Shown: positions 7,229-16,962 of the stretch, one piece after another
Layout of the letters: each line of letters begins with the position of its first letter
Numbering within the stretch: the stretch's first letter is position 1
Origin: JBALVT01 sp047612385
Lineage (GTDB): Bacteria > Pseudomonadota > Gammaproteobacteria > Pseudomonadales > Halieaceae
DNA length: 64,000 bases
Direction: 5' to 3'
Assembly: GCA_047612385.1 (NCBI GenBank)
Contig: JBLGAR010000004.1
Span: 1-64,000 of the forward strand
The notes under the pieces: model-generated
What the model was told of the DNA's origin: nothing
The model's input: only the letters and a program-made list of their open reading frames with translations
Database searches by the model: none
Program-made: the position numbers and the translations under genes

Positions 7229-9346
7229 CTACTCGCTTCTCGCACCGGTATTTTTGGTTTCGGCATCACCATGGAGCTCTGTATAAACGATCCCCGCCTC
7301 CGATAACACATATTGACGAATCGCCTCGGCGCTTTCAGGTGTGAGGTACTCCCTAAAACTGACCATGCCCAACGGTGCGAGTGAGCCTCCGATCACTATG
7401 TCTTGCCACTGCTCGTGAATGCCGGCTGGCGACCAACGTAGGTCTGGGGTGAGGTTTCCTGTACGCAGGCCGTCGCCATGGCAGTATCGACAATGTCGTT
7501 GATAGTGCTTCTGGCCCTGTTCAATGACACCCGCACTTGCGGTGGCAGGCGCTGGCTTGGGCATAACCTTTTCACCCTTAGCCCTGGGAGGGAGCACCGC
7601 CGAACCATCGAGTTTATACACCAACACCCGAGACTTATTTGACGCTTTCCAACCGTTGGTCAACGCCCCACCCTCAGCCGCAAGACCACCACCGTAGCCA
7701 GCCGCAACAGCTACATACTGCTCCCCGTCTATTGAATAGCTGATGGGTGCTGCCATCACCGCAGTTTGCGCCGATTGGGACCACAGCAGCTCCCCCGACT
7801 CAGCATCGAAGGCTTTAAAGTGACCATCGACATCGCCCTGAAATACCAGCATACCCGCCGTGCTGAGAGTTCCGCTAAAGTTGACCCTGCCAGAATCGTA
7901 GCGCCAGCGCGCTTCCTGCTTCAATGGATCCCAGGCCACCAATTGCCCGGTATACGTCTCGTCCATAAACTGGTCGAGTTCTTTTTGTGGCAGAGCCGGC
8001 GGCGCCATGGCTGCGGTATTGAAACCCAAATTCCAAAAACCCCGACCGGGCTCACTATCAGTAGCGTCCACCGGCGAATGGAATGTCGATGGAAAAGACA
8101 TCACCGGGATATACACAAGCCCAGTATTTGGATTAAAAGACATAGGAGGCCAGTTATGACCGCCTCCATTGCCAGGCAGCGTTACATTACCCTCATCGAA
8201 ATTACGCGCACCGGGCGTTTCTATAGGCCTTCCAGTTTCCATATCAATACCCGTGGCCCAACTGACCTCGGTATAGTTGTTTGCGGAAAGCAGTTCACCA
8301 GTGGCGCGATCTAACACGTAAAAGAAACCATTCTTTGGCGCCTGCATCAAGACCTTGCGTTTCTCACCGTCTATTTCTAAATCGGATAGCATGATGTGCT
8401 GAGTGGCAGTATGATCCCAGGTTTCTCCAGGTCCAGTCTGATAGTGCCACACGTACTCGCCAGTATCGGGGCGAAGCGCAACGATGGACGCCAGGAATAA
8501 ATTGTCGCCGCCACCTGGACTTCGCAGTGCCTGGTTCCACGGTGAGCCGTTGCCGACGCCGATGTAAAGCAGGTCGAGTTCCGGGTCGTAAACCATGGAG
8601 TCCCAAACAGTGCCACCTCCACCCCACTTCCACCATTCCCCGGTCCAGGTTTTGGCGATTTTCTCCATCAAAGGGCTTTCGAAACCATCGGCCGGATTGC
8701 CCGGAACAGTAAAGAAACGCCAGGCGAGTTTCCCGCTGTTGGCGTCATACGCTGATACATAGCCTCGGACGCCCAGCTCGGCACCACCGTTGCCGATAAC
8801 GACTTTGCCCTTGGCGATTCTTGGCGCCCCGGAGATCGTATACGACTTCTCGCGATCCGTGGTCTGAACATCCCAAATCACCTCGCCATCGGCGGCATTA
8901 AGCGCAACCAGGCGACCATCGTAGGTACCCACATAAACTTTGCCCTCGTGATAGGCAACCCCGCGGTTGACCACACCGCAGCAACCTTTCGCCATGAATG
9001 CGCGCTCAACCTTGGGATCATAAAACCACTTCAGTTCGCCGTTGCGGGCATCCAGTGCGTAGACCATAGACCAGCTACTGGTAACGTACATCACACCGTC
9101 TACTACCAGAGGCGTCGCCTCTACACCGCGCCGGGTATAAAGATCGAAAGACCAGGTCAGGCCCAGCTTATCGATGTTGTCAATATTGACTTGATCGAGC
9201 ACAGAGTAACGCTGCTCCCCCCAATCGTTGCCATGTGAACCCCAACCTACATCGGGTTGGGCGGAGGCGTCCTCCGGTATCGCAGCGTCGCGCGAATTAC
9301 AACCAAACAGAATTGCCACTATCAGAAAAATACAGAGCTTTTTCAT
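7229..9346 (-). CDS. PQQ-dependent quinohaemoprotein alcohol dehydrogenase (lipoprotein)
   Basis: A 705-residue periplasmic enzyme. A lipobox signal (LFGC, Cys16) suggests it is membrane-anchored. An eight-bladed PQQ propeller spans about residues 35-580, with the vicinal disulfide Cys122-Cys123 (KGCCG) that sits over PQQ in this family, plus WKWGGGG and the GNGSPWNQ region. A C-terminal cytochrome c domain has CRYCH at 619-623 and a likely axial Met in LGMVSF near residue 661. Type II quinohaemoprotein alcohol dehydrogenases oxidise primary and secondary alcohols and pass electrons through their own haem. No pqq biosynthesis gene is in the window. The secreted hypothetical downstream follows without a gap. 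Confidence 0.88.
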   Translation of the reverse strand: MKKLCIFLIVAILFGCNSRDAAIPEDASAQPDVGWGSHGNDWGEQRYSVLDQVNIDNIDKLGLTWSFDLYTRRGVEATPLVVDGVMYVTSSWSMVYALDARNGELKWFYDPKVERAFMAKGCCGVVNRGVAYHEGKVYVGTYDGRLVALNAADGEVIWDVQTTDREKSYTISGAPRIAKGKVVIGNGGAELGVRGYVSAYDANSGKLAWRFFTVPGNPADGFESPLMEKIAKTWTGEWWKWGGGGTVWDSMVYDPELDLLYIGVGNGSPWNQALRSPGGGDNLFLASIVALRPDTGEYVWHYQTGPGETWDHTATQHIMLSDLEIDGEKRKVLMQAPKNGFFYVLDRATGELLSANNYTEVSWATGIDMETGRPIETPGARNFDEGNVTLPGNGGGHNWPPMSFNPNTGLVYIPVMSFPSTFHSPVDATDSEPGRGFWNLGFNTAAMAPPALPQKELDQFMDETYTGQLVAWDPLKQEARWRYDSGRVNFSGTLSTAGMLVFQGDVDGHFKAFDAESGELLWSQSAQTAVMAAPISYSIDGEQYVAVAAGYGGGLAAEGGALTNGWKASNKSRVLVYKLDGSAVLPPRAKGEKVMPKPAPATASAGVIEQGQKHYQRHCRYCHGDGLRTGNLTPDLRWSPAGIHEQWQDIVIGGSLAPLGMVSFREYLTPESAEAIRQYVLSEAGIVYTELHGDAETKNTGARSE

Positions 9347-9524
9347 ATTCGATGCCGTCTAATTATTATTACAACACACAGCATAGACCATTTCTTCACT
9401 GTAAGTATTTAGGGCTGTAGTCAGATTTATTGTACTAGGGGTCCGAGATAACAAAGGGGTTTATTAGGTAAACTAATCGCTAGCTACGATCTAGTTCGCA
9501 AATATAAAGTGAGAGGGTGTCGCC

Positions 9525-11228
9525 ATGTTGATCAAAGGTGGAATGGTTGTCGATGGAACCGGGGCAGCTGCCTTCCCGGCAGATCTGCGGATTGAAAATG
9601 GCGTGATATCAGCAATGGGGGAGCGCCTTGATGCCAACTCAGGTGAGGAGCAAGTTGATGCCACTGGCTGTTACGTCGCACCCGGTTTGATAGAGAGTCA
9701 TACGCATTTCGACGGCACCATGTGGTGGCAGCCCGATTTGGATCCACTGCCCGGCTGCGGCGTGACTACAATCGTGATGGGAAACTGCGGATTCGCGCTC
9801 GCCCCCACCCATGAAGACCCTGAAGTGCGCGCCGAAGTAGTAAAAATATTTTCGTTTTTCGAAGATATTCCCGAATCACCTTTTTTCAGTAATTTGCCCT
9901 GGGACTGGCGTAAATGGTCCCAGTACAAAGATTCGATGGTGGAGAACTGCAACATACCCGCAAACTATGCCACCTTCGTCGGCCACATTGCCCTGCGTTT
10001 GGCCGTGATGGGAATGGACGCCTGGAAGCGGGCAGCGACGGCGGAAGAAATACTACAAATAGCCGATCACCTGGAAGACGCTCTGGCAGCAGGAGCGCTG
10101 GGATTGTCTACCAACTTTCTGGACCACGACGGTGAAGACCGAGCCATCCCTTCTATGCTGGCAGACGACGCCGAACTGACGGCCTTGTTCGAGGTAGTGG
10201 AGCGTCACCCGGGCACTACTGTGCAAGTCGTCATCGATACCCTAATGCGCTTCACCGGCGCGGACACCATGGAACGCATTGCGGCTTTGACCAAAGACAT
10301 GAAAGTAAGGGTTCAATGGGCGGGAGTACCGACACTGCAATGGCAGAAAGATTATGGACTTCAACAGCCTTATGTAGAGTTACACGATCGCTTCGCCAGT
10401 GAGGGCCGAGATTTTTGGACTGGCTATGCCCACGTACCCATCACCGTAACGGCGAGTATTCGTCAATCTCTACTGTTCGCCCAGTCAAATGAATACGTGT
10501 GGCACGAGGTGGTGACCGCCGAGACTGACGAGGAGAAACTGGCACTGCTAGCGGATCCCAGCTGGCGCGAGCGCGCGCGAGATTCCTGGGATAACGAATC
10601 GCTGGAAACAGGTTTTTTCCGCCAGCCCCAGCCTATGATGCTGGACAACCCAGAGAACGAGGTCGGCCCAATGGGAATCACCCTTGGCGAGTACGCTGCA
10701 GCGCTAGACGTGCACCCGTCAGATGCGCTGGCTCAGTGGTTTATCAATAATGGTTTGTCGTCCACCGTGACCATGCCACCATGGGCCACAGACGATGACA
10801 TGGTCATACGACTGACCCGAGATCCATTAGCGGTTGGCAATATCAACGACAGCGGCGCCCATGGGCAAATGTTCTGCGGCGCCGGCGACAACTTGCTGCT
10901 GTACACCGAGTTTGTGCGCAAAGGCAAGTTAACGGTAGAAGAAGCGGTTCATTCACAAACAGGAAAATTGGCACAACACTTTGGGTTTAGTGATCGAGGT
11001 GTATTGAAAGAGGGGATGCGAGCCGATATCACAGTATTCTCACTGGATGAGATTGAGCGACGAGACAAATACAAAGTTTTTGATGTGCCCGATGGCGACG
11101 GCGGAAAAACCTGGCGTTGGACGCGGGATGCTGCTCCCATGCGCTTGACTTTAGTCAATGGCATTCCCACTTTTGCTGACGGCAAACCAACCGGAGAATC
11201 ACCTGGGGAGTTTATCGCACCGCATTAA
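9525..11228 (+). CDS. D-aminoacylase/N-acyl-D-amino-acid deacylase-like amidohydrolase
   Basis: A 567-residue amidohydrolase. The small beta-sandwich is at both ends (KGGMVVDGTG near residue 4, ADITVFSLDEI near 505). The metal motif is ESHTHFDG (His59, His61). NCGFALAP carries the Cys88 that serves as a zinc ligand in D-aminoacylase, and a SGAHGQMFCGAGD motif lies near residue 445. The family hydrolyses N-acyl-D-amino acids and dihydropyrimidine-like amides. The start has a GAGAGGG ribosome-binding site. It is a diverged relative of the protein at 14947-16704. Substrate cannot be read from sequence. Confidence 0.82.
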   Translation: MLIKGGMVVDGTGAAAFPADLRIENGVISAMGERLDANSGEEQVDATGCYVAPGLIESHTHFDGTMWWQPDLDPLPGCGVTTIVMGNCGFALAPTHEDPEVRAEVVKIFSFFEDIPESPFFSNLPWDWRKWSQYKDSMVENCNIPANYATFVGHIALRLAVMGMDAWKRAATAEEILQIADHLEDALAAGALGLSTNFLDHDGEDRAIPSMLADDAELTALFEVVERHPGTTVQVVIDTLMRFTGADTMERIAALTKDMKVRVQWAGVPTLQWQKDYGLQQPYVELHDRFASEGRDFWTGYAHVPITVTASIRQSLLFAQSNEYVWHEVVTAETDEEKLALLADPSWRERARDSWDNESLETGFFRQPQPMMLDNPENEVGPMGITLGEYAAALDVHPSDALAQWFINNGLSSTVTMPPWATDDDMVIRLTRDPLAVGNINDSGAHGQMFCGAGDNLLLYTEFVRKGKLTVEEAVHSQTGKLAQHFGFSDRGVLKEGMRADITVFSLDEIERRDKYKVFDVPDGDGGKTWRWTRDAAPMRLTLVNGIPTFADGKPTGESPGEFIAPH

Positions 11229-11235
11229 TGGTCCA

Positions 11236-11270
11236 GCCCCAAAAACTAGTCCAAAAGTTGGGGGCAGTTT
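11236..11270 (+). terminator. Possible terminator between convergent genes
   Basis: GCCCCAA at 11236-11242 can pair with TTGGGGGC at 11258-11265 (one bulged G), followed by AGTTTTAT. It lies between the ends of the rightward amidohydrolase and the leftward HAD gene. The loop is long, so confidence is low. Confidence 0.35.
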
Positions 11271-11287
11271 TATCGGCCTCACGCTTT

Positions 11288-11935
11288 CTACTTTTTTAAA
11301 GCCAAGATAGCATCCAGATCGGCGACGGTTTTTGCGCCATCACCATCAACTAATATCGTTTGAATATTGAGAGCTTCAGCGGCGATCACGTTGCCTTCAT
11401 AATCGTCCAAAAATATCACCTGCTCTGAGGAGAGCCCAGCAATCTCGAGAGCCTTTTCAAAAATGGCGGGATTGGGCTTGCGCATGCCAACCTCACTACT
11501 ATCGACAACAAAATCAAACAACTCTTCTACCGGCAGCATGCTGCGCCAGTGTTCCCTGAACTCAACCACGTTGTTAGTAATGATGCCAGTCGCCAATCCC
11601 GAGGCTCTAATTGTTCTAACGTAATCGACCAGTTCTTCACGCAGTCCCCCACCGTTTTCCGACATCGCCATAAACACTTCCCATATGTCGATAGTCAAAC
11701 CTTGTTTGCTGCCCAGCTCCATAATGTCATCGCGTGCTTTCTCGAGCGTAATTTCACCGCGCTCGACCCGATGCCAGGGGTGGTCGCCGTCAACGCCATA
11801 GCCACCGAAGACGATATCGCTGACCTGCTCGTCCGATGCGCCAATTTTTTTGGCGTAAGCGGTGAAGGCGTGAAAAGGCGAGTCCGTAAAAACGCCTCCA
11901 AAATCGAATACAACTGCTTTCAGTTTTGTGGTCAT
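11288..11935 (-). CDS. HAD-superfamily hydrolase (haloacid-dehalogenase/phosphatase type)
   Basis: A 215-residue HAD protein. Motif I is VVFDFGGVFTD (nucleophile Asp11), motif II is GIITNN, motif III is the Lys in GMRKPNPAIFEKAL, and motif IV is VIFLDDYEGNV. The GxRKPxxxIF signature is typical of YihX-like and epoxide-hydrolase N-terminal HADs. I chose the ATG at 11933-11935 because the longer open frame runs back into the upstream SDR gene and only this start puts motif I at the usual N-terminal position. It follows the SDR gene by 28 bases, probably as one operon. Confidence 0.82.
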   Translation of the reverse strand: MTTKLKAVVFDFGGVFTDSPFHAFTAYAKKIGASDEQVSDIVFGGYGVDGDHPWHRVERGEITLEKARDDIMELGSKQGLTIDIWEVFMAMSENGGGLREELVDYVRTIRASGLATGIITNNVVEFREHWRSMLPVEELFDFVVDSSEVGMRKPNPAIFEKALEIAGLSSEQVIFLDDYEGNVIAAEALNIQTILVDGDGAKTVADLDAILALKK

Positions 11936-11963
11936 TTCATTACCGTCATGGTGATCAGTGAAA

Positions 11964-12812
11964 TTATATCGCTGGCGGCGCAAACGTCGGATTGCGCACC
12001 AGGCGGATGTCTTCCAGCCTAGTATTCGCCGTATCGCACCAGGGATTATCTTCGGGCGGTAAAACATAAAATACCTGATCCTTAATAGCCTGCAACACAC
12101 GATCAGCCAGTGCTCGTGGCTGCAAAGAACCCGCTGTTGCATCGGTGATCGCAGTCATGGACATTTTTTGCATATCGGTAATATTTTCTTCTGCCAAATC
12201 GGCCGGACGATTTCTCGATGACGTCGCAATACCGGTGTTAACCAACTCCGGACACAGACACGACACATTGATCTGTGGCGCTGTCATAGCTAATTCATGG
12301 AACAGGCACTCACTCAGTGCCAACGCGGCATGCTTGGTCATGTGATAGATACCGGCGAAGGGCAGAGTACACATCGACGCCATAGAGGAAGTATTCACAA
12401 TATGGCACTCGTCTCCCTGGGAAATCATCTGCGGCACAAAATGGCGCAGGCCGTGAATGACTCCCCACTGATTCACCCGTATCAGCCACTCATAATCATC
12501 TTCGGTCTGCTCCCAAATAAGACCGCCCGTGAAAACACCCGCGTTATTGCACAAAATTTGAACACTATCGAATTGATCGACCGCTGCTCGGCGCAAGGCT
12601 GCCACAGACTCACCTGAACCAACATCGGTCAACACGCCAATGGCCTCAGCGCCAAGCGCCTCGACTTCCGCAACAGCTTCGCTAAGTTTTCCCGACTCTA
12701 TATCTGCCAGCACCACGTTCATGCCTTGTTCGGCAAACACCTTGGCCAGCTCAAGGCCTATGCCACTAGCCGCGCCTGTGACCACTGCCGTTTTGTTGCC
12801 GAATTCGTTCAT
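11964..12812 (-). CDS. Short-chain dehydrogenase/reductase
   Basis: A 282-residue classical SDR. The cofactor motif TGAASGIG is near residue 12, LADIES (an Asp after beta-2, suggesting NAD preference) near 37, and NNAG near 90. The catalytic Ser lies in NTSSMAS and YHMTK gives the Tyr/Lys pair near 160. The C-terminal extension (YVLPPEDN) is common in SDRs of this size. The start at 12812 is the Met just before the Rossmann strand; a longer frame exists but adds non-conserved sequence. The gene is divergent from the TetR-family regulator, which may control both directions. Substrate unknown. Confidence 0.82.
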   Translation of the reverse strand: MNEFGNKTAVVTGAASGIGLELAKVFAEQGMNVVLADIESGKLSEAVAEVEALGAEAIGVLTDVGSGESVAALRRAAVDQFDSVQILCNNAGVFTGGLIWEQTEDDYEWLIRVNQWGVIHGLRHFVPQMISQGDECHIVNTSSMASMCTLPFAGIYHMTKHAALALSECLFHELAMTAPQINVSCLCPELVNTGIATSSRNRPADLAEENITDMQKMSMTAITDATAGSLQPRALADRVLQAIKDQVFYVLPPEDNPWCDTANTRLEDIRLVRNPTFAPPAI

Positions 12813-12968
12813 TGTTTTGATTCCAGTACCGAAAAAGTGATTTGTGGGACACATAATAAAGCATCCTGAATGGGTCGGAGTTGAACTTCTCGCCAAAACA
12901 GCTTCTGGTACAGGCCTTTAGCCTGGTGCAGCCGCCGGATACCGGGAGAACAGAAATTGCTTGCCATT

Positions 12969-12986
12969 CTGTACCGATTGGTTCAG
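12969..12986. promoter_or_regulatory. Candidate TetR-family operator (imperfect 18-bp palindrome)
   Basis: CTGTACCGATTGGTTCAG is an 18-bp palindrome with two mismatched pairs and an ACC-N4-GGT core. It ends 31 bases before the regulator's ATG, inside the SDR/TetR divergent gap. Size and core resemble operators of NemR-type TetR proteins, so autoregulation is likely. No binding data are implied. Confidence 0.45.
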
Positions 12987-13017
12987 TATTCGTGTAATCC
13001 AAGCATGGAAAGCAGCG

Positions 13018-13605
13018 ATGGCCAGATCACTAGAGTTCGATCGCACGAAAGTGCTGGAAGCGGCAATGAAACTATTCTGGGCCCGCGGCTATGCCGCAAC
13101 TTCCCTACCTGATCTGTTGGCGACAATGGGGATAGCCCGCTCCAGTTTTTACGCCAGCTTCGGCACCAAGCGCAAGCTGTTTGCTGAATGTCTGGAACTG
13201 TTCGGCGATCGCACCCTTGCAATGGTTGAACACGACGCTAAAACGTTGCCTGCGACCGCCCTGCCCCGCGCTTTTTTCGAGGCCACTGTGTTAGATGTAT
13301 CACAGCGTACGTCAAAACAAGGCTGCTTACTCGTCAATACGGTGCTGGAATTGGCCGATGTGGATCTCGAGCTCAATCAACTGGCAACGCAAAAGCTCAG
13401 CTCCATTGAAAACACATTTATGGTAGCGTTTGAGCAGGCGCAACACAGCGGTAACCTCGAAAAAATACATAGCCCGGAAGAACTCGCGAGCCTTGTAATG
13501 ACGGTCAACTTTGGTCTGCGCGTGCGCAGCCGCCAACAGCTCTCTCAGCAAGCAATGAAACCCATTATAGAAAACAGCCTGTCCCTGCTGGGACTGGCCG
13601 AATGA
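13018..13605 (+). CDS. TetR/AcrR-family transcriptional regulator
   Basis: A 195-residue regulator. Its N-terminal TetR helix-turn-helix (about 8-55) contains the KLFWARGYAATSLPDLLATMG and SSFYASFGTKRKLF segments. The ligand domain includes KQGCLLVNT; a cysteine at this position is the redox/electrophile sensor in NemR-type relatives. The start is the ATG at 13018 because upstream in-frame sequence is not TetR-like. It is followed after 46 bases by haloalkane dehalogenase and DUF1330 genes, and is divergent from an SDR-HAD pair, which suggests a small catabolic or detoxification regulon. Confidence 0.85.
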   Translation: MARSLEFDRTKVLEAAMKLFWARGYAATSLPDLLATMGIARSSFYASFGTKRKLFAECLELFGDRTLAMVEHDAKTLPATALPRAFFEATVLDVSQRTSKQGCLLVNTVLELADVDLELNQLATQKLSSIENTFMVAFEQAQHSGNLEKIHSPEELASLVMTVNFGLRVRSRQQLSQQAMKPIIENSLSLLGLAE

Positions 13606-13651
13606 CCCTTATCTGTACATTCACTCACGAAGTCATCAAGGAGGTCTAACC

Positions 13652-14530
13652 ATGTTGTCTGAAACTATGCCTTACGACAAAAAATTTGCCACGGTAAACG
13701 GCAAACAAATCGCCTACGTCGAGGAAGGACGCGGAGACCCTATTGTGTTGTTGCATGGCAACCCTACCTCGTCCTTTCTGTGGCGCAACGTAATACCTGA
13801 ACTTGTGCAATCTGGCCGAGTCATCGTCCCAGATCTTATTGGCCAGGGCGATTCGGAAAAACTCCCCGCCAGTGAAGGACCGGATCGTTACACTCTTGAA
13901 GTCGCTTACAGCTATGTAGAAGGCTTGCTCGAAGTGATTGGCGCTAATGAAAATGTTACGCTGGTGATTCATGATTGGGGCAGCGGCATCGGCTTTCTCT
14001 GGGCCATGCGCCACGCCGCAGCGGTGAAGGGTGTTGCCTACATGGAAGCCATTGTTAAGCCTGTGAGTTGGACAGACTGGCCCGAGGGCGCTGTTGGAAT
14101 CTTCAAAGGCTTCCGCTCCGACAAGGGCGAGGACCTAATCCTCAATCGCAATATGTTTATCGAAGGCGTATTGCCCACATCAATCATCCGCACATTGAGC
14201 GAGACCGAGATGGATACCTATCGAGCACCACACCTCGAGCCTGATGATCGCCAACCTCTACTGAACTGGCCTCGACAAATACCCCTGGGAGGCGAACCCG
14301 AAAATGTTGTCGCACTAGTGAACGAATACGGTGCATTCATGGCGGGCAGCGATATACCCAAACTGTTCATCAACGCAGACCCAGGTTCAATTCTAGTGGG
14401 TCCGCAAAGAGAATTTTGCCGCAGTTGGCCCAATCAACAGGAAGTCACTGTGAAAGGTCTGCACTTTATCCAGGAAGATTCGCCCATTGAGATCGGCCAG
14501 GCTGTAGCCACTTGGTTGAAAACCATTTAA
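13652..14530 (+). CDS. Haloalkane dehalogenase
   Basis: A 292-residue alpha/beta-hydrolase with a complete haloalkane dehalogenase active site. HGNPTS (35-40) supplies halide-binding Asn37. HDWGS supplies nucleophile Asp108 and halide-binding Trp109. YMEAI supplies Glu132, the acid at the subfamily-II (DhaA/LinB-like) position. GLHFIQED supplies the base His271. The enzyme hydrolyses carbon-halogen bonds to alcohol plus halide in the cytoplasm. The start is set by a strong AAGGAGG eight bases upstream. It lies between the TetR gene and DUF1330, probably co-transcribed. Confidence 0.9.
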   Translation: MLSETMPYDKKFATVNGKQIAYVEEGRGDPIVLLHGNPTSSFLWRNVIPELVQSGRVIVPDLIGQGDSEKLPASEGPDRYTLEVAYSYVEGLLEVIGANENVTLVIHDWGSGIGFLWAMRHAAAVKGVAYMEAIVKPVSWTDWPEGAVGIFKGFRSDKGEDLILNRNMFIEGVLPTSIIRTLSETEMDTYRAPHLEPDDRQPLLNWPRQIPLGGEPENVVALVNEYGAFMAGSDIPKLFINADPGSILVGPQREFCRSWPNQQEVTVKGLHFIQEDSPIEIGQAVATWLKTI

Positions 14531-14578
14531 TGCAAACGAAGTAAATTCAACTCAAATACACATGCAAGGAATTCAATA

Positions 14579-14896
14579 ATGTCAGACGTACCTGTTTATA
14601 TCATCGCCAACCTGGTCCCTATCGAAGGTCACGACGGATATCGCACCTACGAAAAGGGTTTTTTCCCCATACTAAAAAAGTTTGGCGGCACATTCATCAC
14701 CTATGACGACAACAGCAAGCACCTGGAAGGCAGCGAGCCTCGCCCCGGTCGCCTCATTATATTTCAGTTTCCCTCAGAGGCTGTTGCCCAAGCCTGGTAT
14801 GACGATCCGGAATATCAGGCACTGTCGGAACACCGCAGAGCAGGGGCGGAGCTAAAGTCACTAACGATGGTGCATGGCTTGCCACCGCGCAATTGA
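14579..14896 (+). CDS. DUF1330 domain protein
   Basis: A 105-residue ferredoxin-like-fold protein with the DUF1330 pattern: VYIIANL at the start, GYRTYEKGFFPILKKFGG, then RLIIFQFPS and AWYDDPEYQAL. These small dimeric alpha/beta-barrel proteins have no settled function. It follows the dehalogenase by 48 bases with an AAGGAA site and is likely part of that operon. Confidence 0.85.
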   Translation: MSDVPVYIIANLVPIEGHDGYRTYEKGFFPILKKFGGTFITYDDNSKHLEGSEPRPGRLIIFQFPSEAVAQAWYDDPEYQALSEHRRAGAELKSLTMVHGLPPRN

Positions 14897-14918
14897 AAAC
14901 GACCAGTGAGTAGAGCTC

Positions 14919-14938
14919 GCGCCCGCCGATGTGGGCGC
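14919..14938. terminator. Short GC hairpin between convergent genes
   Basis: GCGCCC (14919-14924) and GGGCGC (14933-14938) form a six-base stem between the DUF1330 gene and the leftward amidohydrolase. No U-tract follows on either strand, so it is only a weak terminator candidate. Confidence 0.3.
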
Positions 14939-14946
14939 TAAACGGT

Positions 14947-16704
14947 CTAAGCCGCCATTGTAGGCGCCGGCTGCGCACCACGAATCAGCGCTCCCGGCAT
15001 CGCCTGTGTTTCCACACCATCGATCATAATGACCTCACCACCAACCAGAGTGTAGCGATAGCCCCTGGCTTTTTGAAATATGCGTTTACCGCCTGCGGGG
15101 AGGTCGTAAATGACTTCGGGCGACTCTAACTTCAGATTGTCAAAATCAATAATATTAATATCCGCGCGCATACCCAGCTCGAGGGTTCCGCGATCTTCCA
15201 GACAAACCGCCCTGGCCGTATCGTGGGTATGCATTTTTATCGCCTGTTCAAGAGTGAACTTGCTGCCTTTGCGGTCGCGCACAAAGTGGCTCAGCAAAAA
15301 GGTTGGCATCGAGGCGTCTGACAGCACACCGCAGTGGGCACCTGTGTCGGCCAGGCTAATCACACTATTTTTGTCCTGCAGCATCTCAAACTGACGATCC
15401 AGATTACGCTGATCGTAGCCCATAAAAGGAAAATACAACATTGCCTTACCATCGCGAGCAAGCAATGCATCGTAGGCGTATTCTTCGGCTGTTACACCAG
15501 CAGCTTTAGCTTTGGCGGCAATACTTTGATCAGCACCTTGCTCGTAATCGGGATCTTCGCCCAGCTCGAACATCAGTTCAAAGTCGGTCGCCATCCTATC
15601 GGCCACTTCAATGCCCATAACCGGCGTCGGCTCAGCCAAGATAGCGGCCTTCACTGCCGGATCACGCAATTTTTCTATTCTTTCTTCAGGGCTTAGCGCC
15701 ATGAGAGGTCCAAAGTTCTGATGCATAAAAAATGGATGGACTGTACCGTGATAACTCATCAATACATTGACAGGCCGCGCTCCAACGTGAGCCATCAGCT
15801 GCGCACCCTCTTCATTAGCCTGCGCTACAAACGCTAATTGTGCCTGAACGCGCTCCCACTGATCACTCGTGTGGTAGAAAAGCAAAAAGTTGAATCGGCA
15901 ATTATTTTCAATCGACAACCGCTTCATCCACTCCATTTCTTCAAGCCAGGCGTCTTCCTCCCAGTCGGATACCATGCCGTAAAAACCCTTTCCCAATTCT
16001 CCCAGCTTGGCTCCGATGCCAAATAGCTCGTCTTGTTCGGAGTAGGTACCAGGCATTGACTGACCGTTTCGAGTTTTATGTAGCTCTGTTCTGGAAGTAG
16101 TAAAACCTACACCGCCAGCCTCTATTCCCTCTGCAACCAGCGTTGCCATTCTTTCAACATCTTCCGGTGTCGCTCGCTCATTATTGACTCCGCGATCACC
16201 CATCACATAAGTGCGAATCGCGCAGTGTGGCACCTGTGCGGCAATATTAATGGCGCGAGGCATTTCATCTAATGCATCGAGATACTCGGGAAAACTCTCC
16301 CAGTTCCATTTCAGACCCTCCGCCAAAGCCGACTCGGGGATGTCCTCTACATCTTCCACCACATGTATCAGCTTACGATGAGCCTCCTCGGTGGGCTCAC
16401 ACGGTGCAAAGCCAATTCCGCAATTCCCCATCACTAGTGTCGTTATCCCATGGTGATTAGCCGGGCTGCAATAGGGATCCCAGGTTGCTTGGCCGTCCAT
16501 ATGGGAGTGGGTATCAACCCAACCCGGAGACACAACAGCGCCTTCGGCGTCAATAGTCTGGGCCGCAGAACTCGAAATCGATTCTCCCCTGGAAGCGTTT
16601 GCCACTTGAACGATCACACCACCCTTAATACCGATATCGCCGTGAAAGGAAGCGCTACCGGTGCCGTCCACAATCTGTCCGTTCTTGATCACTAAATCGT
16701 ACAT
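14947..16704 (-). CDS. D-aminoacylase-like amidohydrolase
   Basis: A 585-residue amidohydrolase from the ATG at 16704. This start has GGAGG five bases upstream, and the next Met upstream (16719) has no such site. The metal motif is DTHSHMDG (His66, His68), and MGNCGIGFAP has the zinc-ligand cysteine Cys95. SLADTGAHCGVLSDAS is near residue 455 and the C-terminal beta-sandwich carries ADINIIDFDNL. Same broad family as the protein at 9525-11228 but only distantly similar. It faces the MscK-like gene across 258 bases. Substrate unknown. Confidence 0.82.
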   Translation of the reverse strand: MYDLVIKNGQIVDGTGSASFHGDIGIKGGVIVQVANASRGESISSSAAQTIDAEGAVVSPGWVDTHSHMDGQATWDPYCSPANHHGITTLVMGNCGIGFAPCEPTEEAHRKLIHVVEDVEDIPESALAEGLKWNWESFPEYLDALDEMPRAINIAAQVPHCAIRTYVMGDRGVNNERATPEDVERMATLVAEGIEAGGVGFTTSRTELHKTRNGQSMPGTYSEQDELFGIGAKLGELGKGFYGMVSDWEEDAWLEEMEWMKRLSIENNCRFNFLLFYHTSDQWERVQAQLAFVAQANEEGAQLMAHVGARPVNVLMSYHGTVHPFFMHQNFGPLMALSPEERIEKLRDPAVKAAILAEPTPVMGIEVADRMATDFELMFELGEDPDYEQGADQSIAAKAKAAGVTAEEYAYDALLARDGKAMLYFPFMGYDQRNLDRQFEMLQDKNSVISLADTGAHCGVLSDASMPTFLLSHFVRDRKGSKFTLEQAIKMHTHDTARAVCLEDRGTLELGMRADINIIDFDNLKLESPEVIYDLPAGGKRIFQKARGYRYTLVGGEVIMIDGVETQAMPGALIRGAQPAPTMAA

Positions 16705-16962
16705 GGGATCCTCCGCCAACGACCACTGAGCCGCAAAATTAATGCTTTAGATACTATGCTATTAGCGAATCCGTATACAATAACTATGCGCCACACTAGT
16801 GATTTGGTTTGAAATCTTAGGCCGTCCCGGGGATACCTTCCTAACGCCCTGTGCAAATATCTTCCGCGCCTAAGATCGAGAAATGGAGTAAGGCAGATCA
16901 ATATTCTATTATTATCAAGTAAAGGAAATGGCCCGAGCCGAGCCGATAGTCTGGGCGCTCGC

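Noticed and set aside
11936..12142. N-terminal extension of the HAD gene
   Set aside because: It overlaps the SDR coding region and would put the catalytic Asp 80 residues in, unlike the family.
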